From: Ditylenchus dipsaci
Taxonomy: Eukaryota > Nematoda > Chromadorea > Rhabditida > Anguinidae
Length of the DNA stretch: 64,000 bases
Direction: 5' to 3'
NCBI GenBank assembly: GCA_004194705.1
Contig: SADC01001341.1
Coordinates: 62,001 to 126,000, forward strand
In this document: positions 32,160 to 46,339 of the stretch, in pieces
Position numbering within the stretch: the first letter of the stretch is position 1
Layout of the letters: each line of letters starts with the position of its first letter
Position numbers and translations under genes: made by a program
The notes under the pieces: model-generated
The model's database searches: none
Seen by the model: only the letters and a program-made list of their open reading frames with translations
What the model was told of the DNA's origin: nothing

Positions 32160-33090
32160 TTAAGGGATAGGGCCACAAAATTATTTGCAGTCAAGTTTCG
32201 ATAGAAGAGTACTATCGGGAGCGGCTAGCAGACAAATTCAAATATTTTTGGAAAATGTCGCGCGACATTTTCCAATATTTTATCGGTCGATTCAGATGTT
32301 TCGTAATAAGAATATTCAATTAGCCATCGGGAACTCTTATATTACGGGTGCTCTCACAGTGAGGACTCTTAGAATAAAATTGATTAAAATTATGTTTCGC
32401 ATTCGACTTTCATTTATCAAGCAAATTTTTTTTGCCACTGGCCCCTTGAAGGGGTACAGGCCGTTTCGTCGCCACAATTTTTGTCGCCGGTATATTTGCG
32501 TCGCCCTTTGGTTACTAAAAATACTAAAATTATAGGCGACGAAAATTGCACGGCCTGCACCCCCTTGAAGGGACCTAAAGTTGCTCTATTTTGTCCCTCC
32601 TCTCCCTACACAGCCCTTTGTCCCTCTTTAAATTGCTTTTCCAAGCCTTTCATGCAGAGCTGCCATATGTCCTTTTTAAAAAAATTTGTCCTTTTTTGGG
32701 ACCCCAAATCTTTTTTTTATTTTCGAAGTTTTAGTCAAAATCTTTTTTTTTTCGCTTTTGGCTCATTTATAAACGTTGTCGTCGTCATTGTCGTTGGAAT
32801 ATTTTTTTATAAAACCCTTTTTTCGCCAACGACGACGACAACGAAGACTTATTTATAAAAATCCAACGACAACGCCAGCGACAACGACGACGCCAAGGAC
32901 AACGAAATTTTTCATTCCAAATCGGACAAATTTCGCATTTTCAGTCGAGATTTCGAGGGAAAACGTGTGGAGAATATAGTTAATCCTTGAAATTCTGACT
33001 TAAAATGCAAAATTTGCCAATTTGAAATGAAAAATTCCGTTGTCCTAGGCGTCGTCGTTGTCGTTGTCGTCGTCGTTGGCGTAAAAGTGC
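32160..33090. repeat. Foldback cluster with GACGACGACAACGA tracts
   Basis: A perfect palindrome around GGAAAATGTCGCGCGACATT sits at 32,238-32,280. Inverted CGTCGTCGTT-type microsatellites (32,770-32,905 and 33,040-33,080) form another hairpin. Frames across them are low complexity. No gene is supported from 31,990 to 36,280. Confidence 0.65.
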
Positions 33091-33930
33091 CTTTATAAAG
33101 TGCCGACACTCCCAAAAAATTATGATTTGGGAGGGGGGCGGGTGTTATTCCAGTAGGTCTATTGGGAGGAGGTATGTTACAGTTGCGCCAGAAGCTCAAT
33201 GATTAGGAAAAAATTTAATTGGTAGGGGACAATGTAGAACGAGTCACCATGGTTCTTTAATGCAAATTCTGTAAAAATTTATAAAAAAATTAGGGCAACC
33301 CAAAACTGAATTTATATTTAAGTGTTAAAATGAGACGAAAATAAAGGAATATACATAGAAGTAAGAAATAATAAATAGCTAGAAAATGTCTTGTATTTAT
33401 ACATATCTTTCCTTAGCTTTATTTTTTTTTGTATTTATGCAATTATTAATTGATTTTGAGGCACTGCAAGCCACCTGATATTAGTGACTGTTTTTAGTGG
33501 GTATATGCCTTTGGGATGACTTTTCTTGCTATCAGCTGGCCTTTGTGAAAAAAATCTCTTTTTAGAAAGAGACACATAGGGCCACGCTAGGCACCTTACA
33601 TATTTTTTTTCGTTGTACAATCAATACACCAGGTCGCCTAAGCTATCTTGCGTAGCTGAAAACTTTGTGTTTGAGGTAATTTGTGTCTAGGGCATGTATG
33701 CATAGGCGTCCCAGGAAGAAGCTAGTTGATCTATAGCCCTATCCTGTCAGGATTTTTTATAGCCGTTTTTAGCCTTTTTAAACTTTTAGCAAAACATGTT
33801 CACATTTTTTTAGTAAACTAATAATTAAATTATTAAACAAGCAGAGACAGCGCCAAAAATCGTACCCGCCAACGATAACTAACAACAAAAACTTTACCCC
33901 AATACCACAAAGTAACGACAGCATATGAAG
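33090..33930. other. No gene seen
   Basis: AT-rich sequence with no convincing exon, hairpin or tandem repeat beyond short fragments (for example CCAGTAGGTCTATTGGGAGG near 33,150). Confidence 0.4.
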
Positions 33931-33934
33931 TTCA

Positions 33935-34235
33935 CCTTACCCCCCCCCCCCCAAAGTATAATTTCTCTGACTAAAATTCGATCAGAGGACTCATACTCTT
34001 TGGTGTTCTACGGCTAGAAAACTCATACTCTTTGGTGTGGGGGGGGGGCACTTGAAGTTTTACGAAAAGTAACATGCCGTAAATCCTCTAATAGAGCCCC
34101 CCTCTCTAATAGAGCCCCCCCCCCTCGATTTTTGACTAGAGTTTCAGAGTTAGCACCATTTTTGATTGACAATTTCAAGATTTTCAGGGATTGAAAAATA
34201 AAGCTCCCGGGGCTCTATTAGAGGATTTACGGTGA
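33935..34235. repeat. CCAAAGTATA element and CCGTAAATCCTCTAATAGAG MITE
   Basis: 33,935-34,070 carries the AAAGAGTATGAG family as facing arms with poly-C and poly-G ends. Immediately after it, 34,076-34,234 is a complete hairpin with CCGTAAATCCTCTAATAGAG ends and GGGGCTCTATTAGAGGATTT at the other side. Confidence 0.8.
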
Positions 34236-34391
34236 TTCATTTCGAAAATCCATGCCTTTCCTTACTTATTTTGGCCTAATTAATATTATTTCGAAAACGA
34301 TGGCAATTTCAGAAAGAAATATTCGGAATATTTTTGCAATAATTTTTTGAGCATTCAAACGCATGAAATTCTCGTTGCCAACAATGGTGAT

Positions 34392-34617
34392 GGTTCTTTA
34401 AAAAACCATTGCCGTCGAAGACAACGAAAAGTTCGCGGGAACATATTTTTATTCCGAAAATGACGTTTAAGATTATTTTTTGAATTCAAAAGTGACATTT
34501 CACAAAATTAGTTTTAAAATAAAAAAAAATTTTTTGCGCATTTTCATAGTAAAAAGCTGTCTCCCGCCAATTGAAATTGAAAAATCATTCTTGTCGTAGA
34601 CGGCAATGGTTCTTTCA
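34392..34617. repeat. ACCATTGCCGTC hairpin MITE
   Basis: Left arm AAACCATTGCCGTCGAAGAC with right arm GTCGTAGACGGCAATGGTTC. Inner arms carry CGCGGGAACA and CTCCCGCCAATTG. Related to 7,400-7,760. Confidence 0.75.
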
Positions 34618-34919
34618 AATTCCGTCTTAATTTTAACCTTTTTTTCGTGAAAGCAGCTTTTTTCTTTTGTTTTTCATTATGACAAGAAAGTTTTTTATGT
34701 TTTTTATTTCAATGATTTTTTTTTGTTTACAGAGGCTAGTGAACCCAAATGATGTCTAATCATTGAGCTAAAAGACCACGTCTGCGTGGAAAGCACTGCC
34801 TCTCCTTGCCTCTTTTTTTTTGGTTAGTAGCGCGAGCTATAAGGCTACAAAATCAATATCTTATTCATAAAAATTCATAGAGCTTTACTCGTTTTTTTGA
34901 TTGTGAAATAAATACAAAA

Positions 34920-35935
34920 GGTCGGCGCTACTGTAATATACCCCCCCCCCAAAAAGCGCTACTGTAATATACCCCCCCCCCCCCCCCAAAATCGACCTAC
35001 TGTCATATACCCCCCCCCCCCAAAACCGACTTTTTTAGGGATGGTCAAAAACCATTTTTACACAATAATTTCGCCATAAAAGGACCAGAAAAGCAATTTA
35101 AATGGGATTGCGGGCTGTGTTGGGAGGGGAAGGAATAATACAGGGGCCACTTCTCGAGATGGTTGGATCCTTAGAGTAATAATTCTCTAAGCGTCTAAGG
35201 GTGCTTTCAAACCCAGAAACTTGTCGTGCAGGCATAAGTATAAGTACTTTTCATGGACCAAGCCAATCAGCGGGTAGACCTCGCGGGTTTACTCATAGCC
35301 CTAGCACTTTTTGAGTGCTAGGCTGAATTTTTGGATGCTGGGCTTCTGGCCCGGCCTTGTAGAACGAGGGGAAACGCTCTTCGGCGAAAAAATAAAGATG
35401 TTGAACATAGTTTTGATTACTGGGCCTACCGCATAAATAACTCTGGTATGCATGTTTTTTCATGCATCCAGAGTCGCTTTCGAGTGATTTGTGTCTAAGG
35501 TATGTGGGTGTGCGCATCTCAACTCCAAGCCCCCAAGCCCCCTGCGCCCCCGAAGGGGGCGCAGGGGCTTGGGCTTGGAGATGCGCGCACGCACTTACCT
35601 TAGACATGATTCCGAGAAGTACACTTGATCATAAAATGCATATAGAGTCTATTTTTGCCACGGCCCGAGTTGAAAAACATGGTAAAGCAGCTAAAAAAAA
35701 GTGGCCCCTGTATTATTCCCTTCCCCTCCCAATACAGCCCATAATCCCTTTTAAACTGCTTTTCTGGTCTTTTTATGGCAAAATTATTGCATAAAAATGG
35801 TTTTTAGACACTCCCAAAAAGTCGGTTTTGGGGGGGGGGGTATATGACAGTAGGTCCGATTTTTGGGGGGGGGCTTGTATATTACAGTAGCTTTTTTTGG
35901 GGGGGGGGGGGTATATGACAGTAGCGTCAAAAGGT
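34920..35935. mobile_element. 1-kb palindrome with GC-hairpin core (copy 2)
   Basis: Arms begin with three GCTACTGTAATATACCCC units followed by long C runs (34,925-35,025), mirrored by G runs and TATATGACAGTAGC at 35,830-35,930. The next 120 bp of each arm (GGGCTGTGTTGGGAGGGGAA and partner) are well matched. The core at 35,490-35,610 is TAAGGTATGTGGGTGTGCGC, then the hairpin CCCTGCGCCCCCGAAGGGGG, then the mirror. Confidence 0.82.
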
Positions 35936-35939
35936 CATT

Positions 35940-36270
35940 AGTATCATATGATTTCTAAAAAATAAATAAAGGTGCACATAAATTGTGAAAAGTACACTTT
36001 GAAATGCTGCGAACTAACATTTTCTGGATTGGCGGAAAACGCGTAAAAGAGCAAAGCGTCTGCGCACCATTTTTCATTTGCATTAACAGTTATTTAAATT
36101 TTTTCGTCTGAAATTTTGAACAATCGACCGTTTGAGCACAACATTGAAAATATTGTTAGATAGGACCAAGTAGCTAGCTTTTATTGCTTTTTTACTTTAA
36201 TATTTATAATAATGACTTTTGTCAAATTGTTTATGTCGAAATAATTAAAATAAAAACGGATAAAAAATAG
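35940..36270. other. No gene seen
   Basis: AT-rich spacer without a clear hairpin or exon. A TTTGCATTAACAGTTATTTAAA fragment resembles the 18.0-kb MITE loop. Confidence 0.35.
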
Positions 36271-36465
36271 ACGCTACTCGGTTTTACAACCATCCCCCCC
36301 CCAATAATTTTTCAGGTACCCCAAAAACCATACTTTTTTTTGAAACAAGCTGAAATTAGTATGGGTTGTTCCTGAGCCTAATGCTTAGGCCAGAAGCCTG
36401 TGCCTAAGGGCTAAGCCTAAATGCTAAGGTGGTTGGTGGTTGTTTTAAAACCGAGTAGCACCAAA
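36271..36465. repeat. CTACTCGGTTTTACAACC foldback
   Basis: Arms GCTACTCGGTTTTACAACC and GGTTGTTTTAAAACCGAGTAGC. The interior has CCTAAGGGCTAAGCC, related to TTAGGC. Confidence 0.75.
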
Positions 36466-36589
36466 AATTTGAAAATAAAAAGTTCGCGAATAAAAAAATT
36501 AGGGCTGGTAGTGTAGCATACCGTATTTAGTCTTATATACAAGCCCACTTTCGTTCAAAATTGTTTTTTTTGGCATCGTGCTTTTTACA

Positions 36590-36767
36590 CTACTGTCAAG
36601 CCTGGATACAACACCACCGAAAATGGACCAATTTGGTCAGCTATGACTGAAATTAAGTTAATTGAAACGTCGATATAACACCACCTCGATACAACACCAC
36701 CCTAAGGTCACTGGGGGTCGGCACTCGGTACACTGGGGTGGTGTTGTATCATGGTTCGACTGTATTC
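36590..36767. mobile_element. CTGTCAAGCCTGGATACAAC foldback
   Basis: Ends TACTGTCAAGCCTGGATACA and GTATCATGGTTCGACTGTA, with inner GATACAACACCACC in both orientations. Same CAGTCGA superfamily as 21,290-21,470. Confidence 0.8.
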
Positions 36768-36924
36768 GAACATTTCTTTCAAGCAAGTTACCATCTATTT
36801 TGCAGCCAGTGAAATGAGCTACGAGTAAGTGGTAAATAGTCTGACAGATATGTTGAAAAAATGGGTCAAAAGCACAATGCCACAAACCCCTTTTTGAATT
36901 TAGGGGAGGGGGCTATAACTCAGG

Positions 36925-38020
36925 GATGGGCAAAGATCAGATTAGATCAGTTCAGATCAGATCGCCGAAGATCAGACCAGATCAAGATGAGATCAGATCG
37001 CCATAATATTTTTTTTCCTTAATTTTGTCTAATTTCTTTGTTTAAGTCAAAATTTTACGGCGAAACGTATTTTACAGTCAAAAAGAAAGGTTTATTGTGT
37101 TTGTAACAACATATATAATTACAATTTTTGTCGGTATAATTTTTTCGGCTGGAAAAACTTTTTATTCTGACACTAAATTCGTGTTCAGCGTGGTCTTCAT
37201 AAAATAAAGCTTTTTTTGAAATTTCAGAGTCACTGTAAAATTTTGAATTCCGTTCAAGACAATAAACATTTGAATTTAAAATTTCAATGTTTATTGTCTT
37301 GAGCGGAATTCAAAAGTAGACGTGGACTCTGAAATTGCAAAAAAGTGCAAATCGACCACGCTGAACACGAATACAGTTTCAGAATCAAAAGTTTTCCCAG
37401 CAGGAAAAAGTTATAAAAAATTTGTGTCACAACTTATATATTCATTTTGCACATTTTGTCATAACTTGACAATAAACTATAGTTGCGTTCAAAGCCAAAA
37501 CGACAGTGAGATTCTGCTCTTTATTTTGATTATTTAGCTATATATTATCTCTGCACAAAGTTTTTCGCTTGTAGAAAGTGAGAATGGAGTGTTTTGAAAA
37601 TCGCTACTCCAACAAACAAGTGGTGATTTATCTTAAACCTTCAAATCGAAAGAGTCAATAATTAGTATTTTTAAAAGCTAAATTTCTGGCGGTCATTTTG
37701 GTATATTATGAGCGTGGGTGTAGTATGACCATCATGGCGCATTAATTGAAAACCTGTGGGTGCCCAGCTGGATTTTGCCCCTGCACAATGTGTTACCTCC
37801 CGGACCCTTTTTCACCTACTTCATCAATGATTGAAGCGAAAAAGACCCGTGCCATCGTTTTCACCGTGAAATTCTGCACCAGAATCAACAAAAGTCACAA
37901 CCGGCCATTCTCGAGTTAAATTTTTCAAAACAGATAAATGAAGGAAAAAATATATTATGTCGATCTGATCTGATCTGATCTTCGGCGATCTAATCTGAAC
38001 TGATCTGATCTTTCCCCACC
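36925..38020. mobile_element. GATCAGATC-armed 1.1-kb foldback, nested hairpin inside
   Basis: The left arm is a run of GATCAGATCA units (36,933-36,995). The right arm is the inverted run at 37,958-38,015. Nested at 37,135-37,415 is a second long hairpin with GTGTTCAGCGTGGTC and GACCACGCTGAACAC. The interior also has unmatched AT-rich text (37,450-37,950). No ORF of note. Confidence 0.78.
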
Positions 38021-38089
38021 TCTTCTATAACTAAAGTAAATAAAAAACCTGGTCAGAAAATTTTTTTTTAACCTAGTCAATAAAGGAGA

Positions 38090-38250
38090 AGACTGAATCT
38101 GGCTCCAAGCTCTTCATTTGAAAAAATCCGCTCCGTATCTGGCTCCGAGTTCTTTATTTGAAAAAAATTGCTCCGGCTCTTGCTTCGGGCTATCATGTTT
38201 TAAAAAATTCGCTCCAGCTCTGGCTCCTGCTCGGAGCCAGAGAAAGAGAT
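38090..38250. repeat. Tandem CTGGCTCCGAGTTC units
   Basis: Three imperfect units of about 48 bp, each CTCTGGCTCCGAGCTCTTCA followed by TTTGAAAAAATTCGCTC. Fragment of an unknown repeat. Confidence 0.6.
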
Positions 38251-38644
38251 TTGCACATTACTGGTTGGGAGTTCATCATATGCTTTGCCCCTGTTGATTT
38301 TTTTTCCATTCTTTCTTGTTGTTTTTTTTTCAATTTTTTTTCTGTACTCTATATTTCAAGTGTTTTACGATTTAATTCACTGACAATGATAGTAATAGTC
38401 AAATTTTATGCTTGCAAGACCATCGATTTCTCGATGACAAAAAATACCTATTATGTATTAAATGAATAAATAAATTGTCTCTTGTAACATTTATTACATC
38501 AGAAATCTTTTTTTTTATCGAATTTCTAGGTAAATACAAAAAGTTAGGTGAATGAAATTAAAAAAAAAAATTTTCAACAATAGGGGGACCACGGCAGCAA
38601 GACGAAGTCAAAATTTAAAAAAAAATGGTACTTGTGCACTTGGG

Positions 38645-39342
38645 GGCCCCTTTTTTGGTTAACTGTAAATATGGTTTAAACGTCTCCTAATTAATTTTTA
38701 TACGGCAGAAACGCTAAAAAAAGTTGTTTCCTAACAAATTTCGCACTTAAAAGTGAAGTTTTTTAAAAAAAGTTGGCTACCAAAGATTGATTTACTGCCT
38801 TGGTCATCCAAGGTAAAATATCGTATATTAAGGTATCCTACCACGTTTTGGTCACTGGAGCTGGGCAAAAAGAGTCTTCAATGCATGTATGATCAAGAGT
38901 CTTGCTCGGAATTATGTCTAAGGTAAGTGCGCGCGCGCATCTCTAACCAATCAAGCCCCCTGCGCCCCCTTCGGGCGCGCAGGGGGCTTGGTTGCTTGGG
39001 GTTGAGATGCGCACACCCACGTACCTTAGACACCAATCACTCGGAGTAACTCTGGATGCATAAAAACAATATGCATACCAGAGTTTCTTTATGCGGTAGG
39101 CCCCAGCTAACAAAACTATGTTCAAATTCCATCTTTTTGGTTTTTTTAAGATGTATAGGTACCTTTTTTGGTGTAATTACCTTGGGGACCAAGGCAGTTG
39201 GTCAATCTTTGGTAACTAACTTTTTATTGAAAACTTTACTTTTTAGTGCGCAAATTGTTAGGAAACAACTTTTTATCGTTTCTGGCGTATAAAAATTACT
39301 TAGGAGACGTTTAAACCATATTTACAGTTAACCAAAAAAGCT
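38645..39342. mobile_element. 700-bp palindrome with GC-hairpin core (copy 3)
   Basis: Outer arms TTTTGGTTAACTGTAAATAT and ATATTTACAGTTAACCAAAA are nearly exact for about 150 bp. The core (38,915-39,025) has TAAGGTAAGTGCGCGCGCGC, the hairpin CCCTGCGCCCCCTTCGGGCG, and the mirror with GCGCACACCCACGTACCTTA. Best-preserved copy. Confidence 0.85.
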
Positions 39343-39885
39343 CTTATTTTTCAACCTCCCTCCAGGGGGGCTCTTATTAGGACATGGGCTAATAATAACT
39401 CCTCACCCTCGGTTTTTTGACTAGGATTTCAGAGTTAGGGCCATTTTCGATTGACAATTTCAAGATTTTTTAGGGCTTGAAAAATAACTCCCCATGGGAA
39501 GTTAATAGAGTGAATACGGTATATCATTTCGCCTAAATTCAATGACGAAAACGCAACAAATTCAGTCACGCCTCGGTTATCCGGCACTCCAGTTATCCAA
39601 CCTGTTTTAGGTTTTTTGTAAATAAATTTTTTTACAACGTCTTTAGAATATCGAGGATAGCTTGGTCGCATTATTTTTGATTCTACGTAGAGTGGTTCTT
39701 GCCGTTTTTTCGTTTCTACCTAATTTTTTCGAAAACTAAGTAAAATACGAAAAATTTGAAAAGTTCGAGTTCACTGCAGTCAAAAATATATGAAAGGGAC
39801 CAATTTACTGGATGTTTAGTTCATCAAAGTTTAACCTTTTTTGTTAAGCAGAGACAGGGCTTAGGATATCGAGGTTCGACTGTAC
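39343..39885. repeat. CCGTATTCAC MITE and TATCCGGCACTCC foldback
   Basis: 39,350-39,523 is a degenerate CCGTATT-family MITE ending GAGTGAATACGGTAT. 39,566-39,882 runs from CAGTCACGCCTCGGTTATCC to ATATCGAGGTTCGACTGTA, a CAGTCGA-superfamily element with weak arms. Confidence 0.6.
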
Positions 39886-40102
39886 ACGAATACCCAAAAA
39901 GACCAGAAAGACACACATTTAAACACAGACGTTTCAGCGTGTCCTGAAATACGCTAGCTAACCTTGTAGGTGGTTTAAGTACTTACCAATCCAGATACTG
40001 TGGTTTCAGTTGGTGAAATTATTGTTTCGGTATTGCCGTGATTATCTCGCTCTTCTGAGTGAGATACTATGACTTCTAGAGAATTATTCGAAACCCAAAA
40101 TA

Positions 40103-40353
40103 CCGTATTTCCTCTAATAAGCGCGCCGGCGCGCTTATTATTCAAACCCCAAAAATCGGAAAATTTGGAATTCGATTTCGAGATTTTTGGGTGCTCAACT
40201 AAAATCTAAAAAGTGGAATCGGTAGAGCTCGTGGGAGTTAAGAAAACGTATCAAACAGCTTTGGAATAAAAATTGTCTGAGCTGAGATATAGGCCCTCAA
40301 AGTAGGGGGTGCGCGCTTATTAGAGCATGCGCGCTTATTAGAGAAATACGGTA
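40103..40353. repeat. TACCGTATTTCCTCTAATAA MITE
   Basis: Ends TACCGTATTTCCTCTAATAA and TTATTAGAGAAATACGGTA. The sub-terminal segment is replaced by GCGCGCCGGCGCGCTTATTA, itself palindromic and GC-rich. Confidence 0.88.
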
Positions 40354-40859
40354 ATCAGGTTCTAGAGCGGATACCCAAGGTGACTGACTCAAATTTTCAA
40401 TTTCTCGGCATTTGCTCTTTTTTCTTAGTCAATTCCGGGCATTAATCAGACTTATTATTTTATAAAAAAAATACAGTAGTAATAATATGTGAGTCGCGCC
40501 CGTGTACAGACTTTACAGGTATGTAAAGCCTTTTTTGCTTATCTCTGGCAAGAATGTGCAAAATCAGCAAAAATGACCCTAAAAACTTCAAAAAGCGGTT
40601 TAGCTTTGAAAAGTGAGATGTAAAATTTTTTGAAATGTGGGCAGAAAAATGATCGAATACAACTTTCATCTTCACTAAAAATGACTAAAATTAATGAGGA
40701 AAAGTTCGGCCCTATTCCTCAATGATCACCGACTTTTCACATCGGTACCCTTTTTTCGCAATTTTTAAGGCTTAGGCAAGGGTTGGCCAGCGTATGTTGT
40801 TCGATTCTGGCACGGGAATCGTGCTTCGCATCTAATTTTTCAGCGCTGTCGGCACGGAG

Positions 40860-41030
40860 ATGAAAGCAGGACGGTCCGGAGTATGGCGCTTCAACAATTT
40901 CAACTTATAATCGTTAATAAATTTTTACAGGAGAAGTGGGCCTAAGAGCATGTGGCAAAAACTATCAGCTGTCCGCCCTGAAGAGGTATACCCTCTAGGA
41001 TCTAAATATTTTGAATTAAGCTATAAATAA
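40860..41030 (+). CDS. Possible two-exon small protein
   Basis: No family recognised. ATG 40,860 lies 16 nt after a TAATTTTTCAG acceptor (possible trans-splice site). A donor GTCCGG at 40,874 and acceptor TTTTTACAG at 40,930 join to a 33-codon exon ending TAA at 41,030, overlapping an ATAAATAAA polyadenylation-like signal. The second exon (for example MWQKLSAVRPEEVYPLGSKY) has strongly coding-like composition. The first exon choice is uncertain, and this may be only the 3' end of a longer gene. Confidence 0.3.
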
Positions 41031-41039
41031 ATTGAAAAC

Positions 41040-41690
41040 CAGTGTACTTTGATCAAAATCTTGCCCTGAACACTGCTTCGTTATTCAAAATAAGCCGATT
41101 TACTATCCGAAACTCCATTTCAAAAGAACATAGGTACCCCCAATTACCTCAAGTACTAGGAAGCAGTGATGTTAATTATAACAGCACGGACGATTAATAA
41201 ATTTTGCACCATCACCACCACCCATTTACGGACATCAATATAGCAGACCCCGACCTTTTCAAATGAGAGGCGGGAGAGAATTCTCAGGTCTGATGTAAGA
41301 AGTTATTATTTCTGCGCGAAACCAGACCGATACTAGCTGAAGATTTTTAAATGTGAACTTTCGTTGATGGAAAGAAGGTTATTGAGAAGTCTGACTGTAT
41401 CAGAAGTACCACTACCTAAGCACTGCCTGTTGAGTACGACTACAATGGACATCTTATTGTACCAATATTTTGATATGCCGCAGGCGGCAGCAGCGCTTGC
41501 ACAAAAACTTTCAACCCAAAAGAAAAATGAGAATTGATGTTTAAAACTCTATAATCTAAGAAAGTGGACCGAAATTTGGATCGCCTGAACGAGTGACCTG
41601 AGAGTGACCAAATTAGGTTGTCCCATACGTGGCAACGGTATAAAAAGACATCAAAATAATAAAATAAGTTACTTAGTCAATGAAAACATG
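41040..41690. other. Low-repeat stretch, possible small exon
   Basis: Unusually free of foldbacks for this window. A 30-codon frame at 41,449-41,541 (MDILLYQYFDMPQAAAALAQ) is the only coding-like text. No splice partners identified. Confidence 0.3.
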
Positions 41691-41697
41691 AAAATCG

Positions 41698-41840
41698 AGG
41701 ATCGAAGGAAACAAAAAATGTGAAAAACCACATGTGGCCACAAAAAGCCACATAGTGTGGCCGTCAAGATACCGAAAAAATGAGGGCCACATAATGTGGC
41801 TTTACAGGGCCCATTTTGTGGCTTGACTTCTTGTAAAATT
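41698..41840. repeat. CCACATGTGGCC palindromic cluster
   Basis: Six copies of CCACATNNTGTGG-like motifs in both orientations form a local hairpin. Confidence 0.65.
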
Positions 41841-42294
41841 TGAAAAACTTTAAAAAGACACATTGTGACCGCTACGGTCTCATTTTCCAACCCTGAATAG
41901 ACAGCACTGTAAAATAACTTTGTGGACTAAAATATTGTTATTCAAAGTGGAGGGTGGCCTAACCATAGAAAATACGGTAATTTGGTTTGGGATTTTATAA
42001 AGGAACTGATCACATCGTGCACATCTCTATGCTGCGCTACATAGACAATTTTCAAAATTCAAATTCAAGTTCCATTTTGACCTTGAATTTAAAAAAATTG
42101 TAACAGAAAGATAATCGAAAAGATCATAAAAAAATTCTTGTCGGCAAAATCAAGTGTTATCGGCAATTTGAACTTGAATTTTTCTTGGAACGCTTTGAAT
42201 TTTCTGAAGACACCCAAACTTTTCACTCGTCAATCTTATTCATCTTTCACTCCTTTTTATGGTCTCTCGTTGCTAAAAATTGTGCTGTGTCATT

Positions 42295-42704
42295 GGCTGT
42301 AAACATAGTCGAGTTGACCCCTCAACTTTTTTGGGGTCAAGTTTTGTCAAAATTGCTAAAATATCAATTTTTTAATGGGAAAGTGCCAAATCTGATATTC
42401 ATGACCCCCACTCAACTTTTTGAGCTCTACAAAATAGCTTTAACAGAAATTCAAAATCCTGTCTCTACAAAATTTTAGCAAAAGTTGACCCTAAGTTGAC
42501 CCTTCAACTTTTTTTACTCACCAATTTTTCTGCGTCGAATTTTTATAAATCAGTCGGAAAAACTGCCTATATTTTCGTGTAGATCACAAAAGTTGCCCTA
42601 GGGTAATAAATATCGAATTAAAAAATATTAAGAAAAATATTGACATTTTTAAATTTAAGAAAAAAGTTGACCCTAAAAGTTGACCTCGACTATGGTTACA
42701 GCCA
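42295..42704. repeat. GTCGAGTTGACCCCTCAACTT foldback
   Basis: Left arm GCTGTAAACATAGTCGAGTT pairs with AACTATGGTTACAGC-like text at 42,690-42,703. TTGACCC/GGGTCAA is repeated several times inside. Confidence 0.7.
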
Positions 42705-42741
42705 TTTCCAGTGTTTTCATAATTAACATTAACTCTTAAAG

Positions 42742-42985
42742 GGCATGGTCACCTGTTTTTGAATTTGTCCCCGGGAATTCCATTTTTTTCGAATCATTGA
42801 ACTTTTGTACATATTTTTCAGCTTGGCTTTTAACAAAACAGGGCCTACAGTTTAATTTTATGTATAGTTTTGTTAGAAACCAAGTTGAAAAATCCGTACA
42901 AAAGTCGGTGGCCTAGTGGGATAGCGGCGATGGATTGCGAAATTGGGTCTTCGGTTCGACTCGCACTGGATGTATAATTTTTCCT
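42742..42985 (+). repeat. Hybrid of hairpin MITE arm and tRNA-like sequence
   Basis: 42,742-42,905 is the CATTGAAC / CCGTACA hairpin also found at 1.3 and 49.1 kb. Its right arm breaks at CCGTACAAAAG, where a plus-strand tRNA-like segment begins (GTCGGTGGCCTAGTGGGATA, B box GGTTCGACTC near 42,955). The acceptor-stem ends pair only with wobbles (about 6 of 7), so it is probably a tRNA-derived repeat, not a working tRNA. Confidence 0.5.
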
Positions 42986-43267
42986 CGACTTTTCCAAAAT
43001 TTCGCAAAATCAATTCTTAGTTAAGGCTTAATCAACTTCTTCGTGGTTTTTTTTTCAAAATCTGTAATGTGCATCTGATTCCTTGCAAAAAGCTGGGATA
43101 AGGCCATATATATCAGATTCCGCAGCTTTCCTGACCAAAAACGAGAAAAATCAATTGCTAGTTTGCTAAATTAACAGTTAGGTTAGTGTTAGTGTTAAGA
43201 ATTAGTGTTAATTATGAAAACACTAGTCATTTCTTTCTTGTCTTCTGTGTGCGATAATAATGCTGTC

Positions 43268-43279
43268 TCTTTTGCAGCT
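43268..43279 (+). promoter_or_regulatory. Probable trans-splice acceptor of HSP70
   Basis: TCTCTTTTGCAG ends 41 nt before the HSP70 ATG. It has acceptor form and no convincing 5' exon was found upstream, so spliced-leader addition here is inferred. Confidence 0.45.
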
Positions 43280-43320
43280 TTTTCTCGCGACTTTTGAAAG
43301 AAATCTCAAGAAGCAAAGAT

Positions 43321-45938
<2,618 letters not shown>

Positions 45939-46335
45939 ATTGTATTTGACAAGAAGTTTCCTTTGACTTGTTGCACGTTATGGTCCCGTTCGATAAAATT
46001 TTGTTGTTGAGTGGTTCTTAAGTGTCATTTAGGTTATACGGATTTTCCAGGTTATGTGTGTGGGCTTCAGCCTGATTCCTTCTTATACCGGATTAGTCCT
46101 ATGATGCGACTATAGAGTGCGACTATAGCTGAAGACTTTGTTGTGCGATTATTGAATTGATGCAGCCAGAGCTTAATTTTTATAGCGCAGCCCTGTAAAC
46201 AATTTTAATGCTTAACAACGGTCAGCGACAGAAGTCGACAATTAAGATTGCGATAATTAGAAGGTCGAATAGAAAAGTGTTGTCCTTTACTCTTTAGTCA
46301 AACAAGTGAAATCAAACAAGTGAGTAGTAGGGCTA
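45939..46335. other. HSP70 3' flank
   Basis: Presumed 3' untranslated region and spacer. No AATAAA close to the stop and no other gene seen. Confidence 0.4.
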
Positions 46336-46339
46336 CCAG

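Noticed and set aside
33935..35930. Long poly-C and poly-G tracts as quadruplex elements
   Set aside because: They are present, but they sit at equivalent positions in foldback arms and their lengths are unreliable given the homopolymer errors. No separate function is claimed.
42910..42985. Possible functional tRNA gene
   Set aside because: The A and B boxes are plausible, but acceptor-stem pairing is poor, no clear anticodon loop could be drawn, and it sits in a broken hairpin arm.
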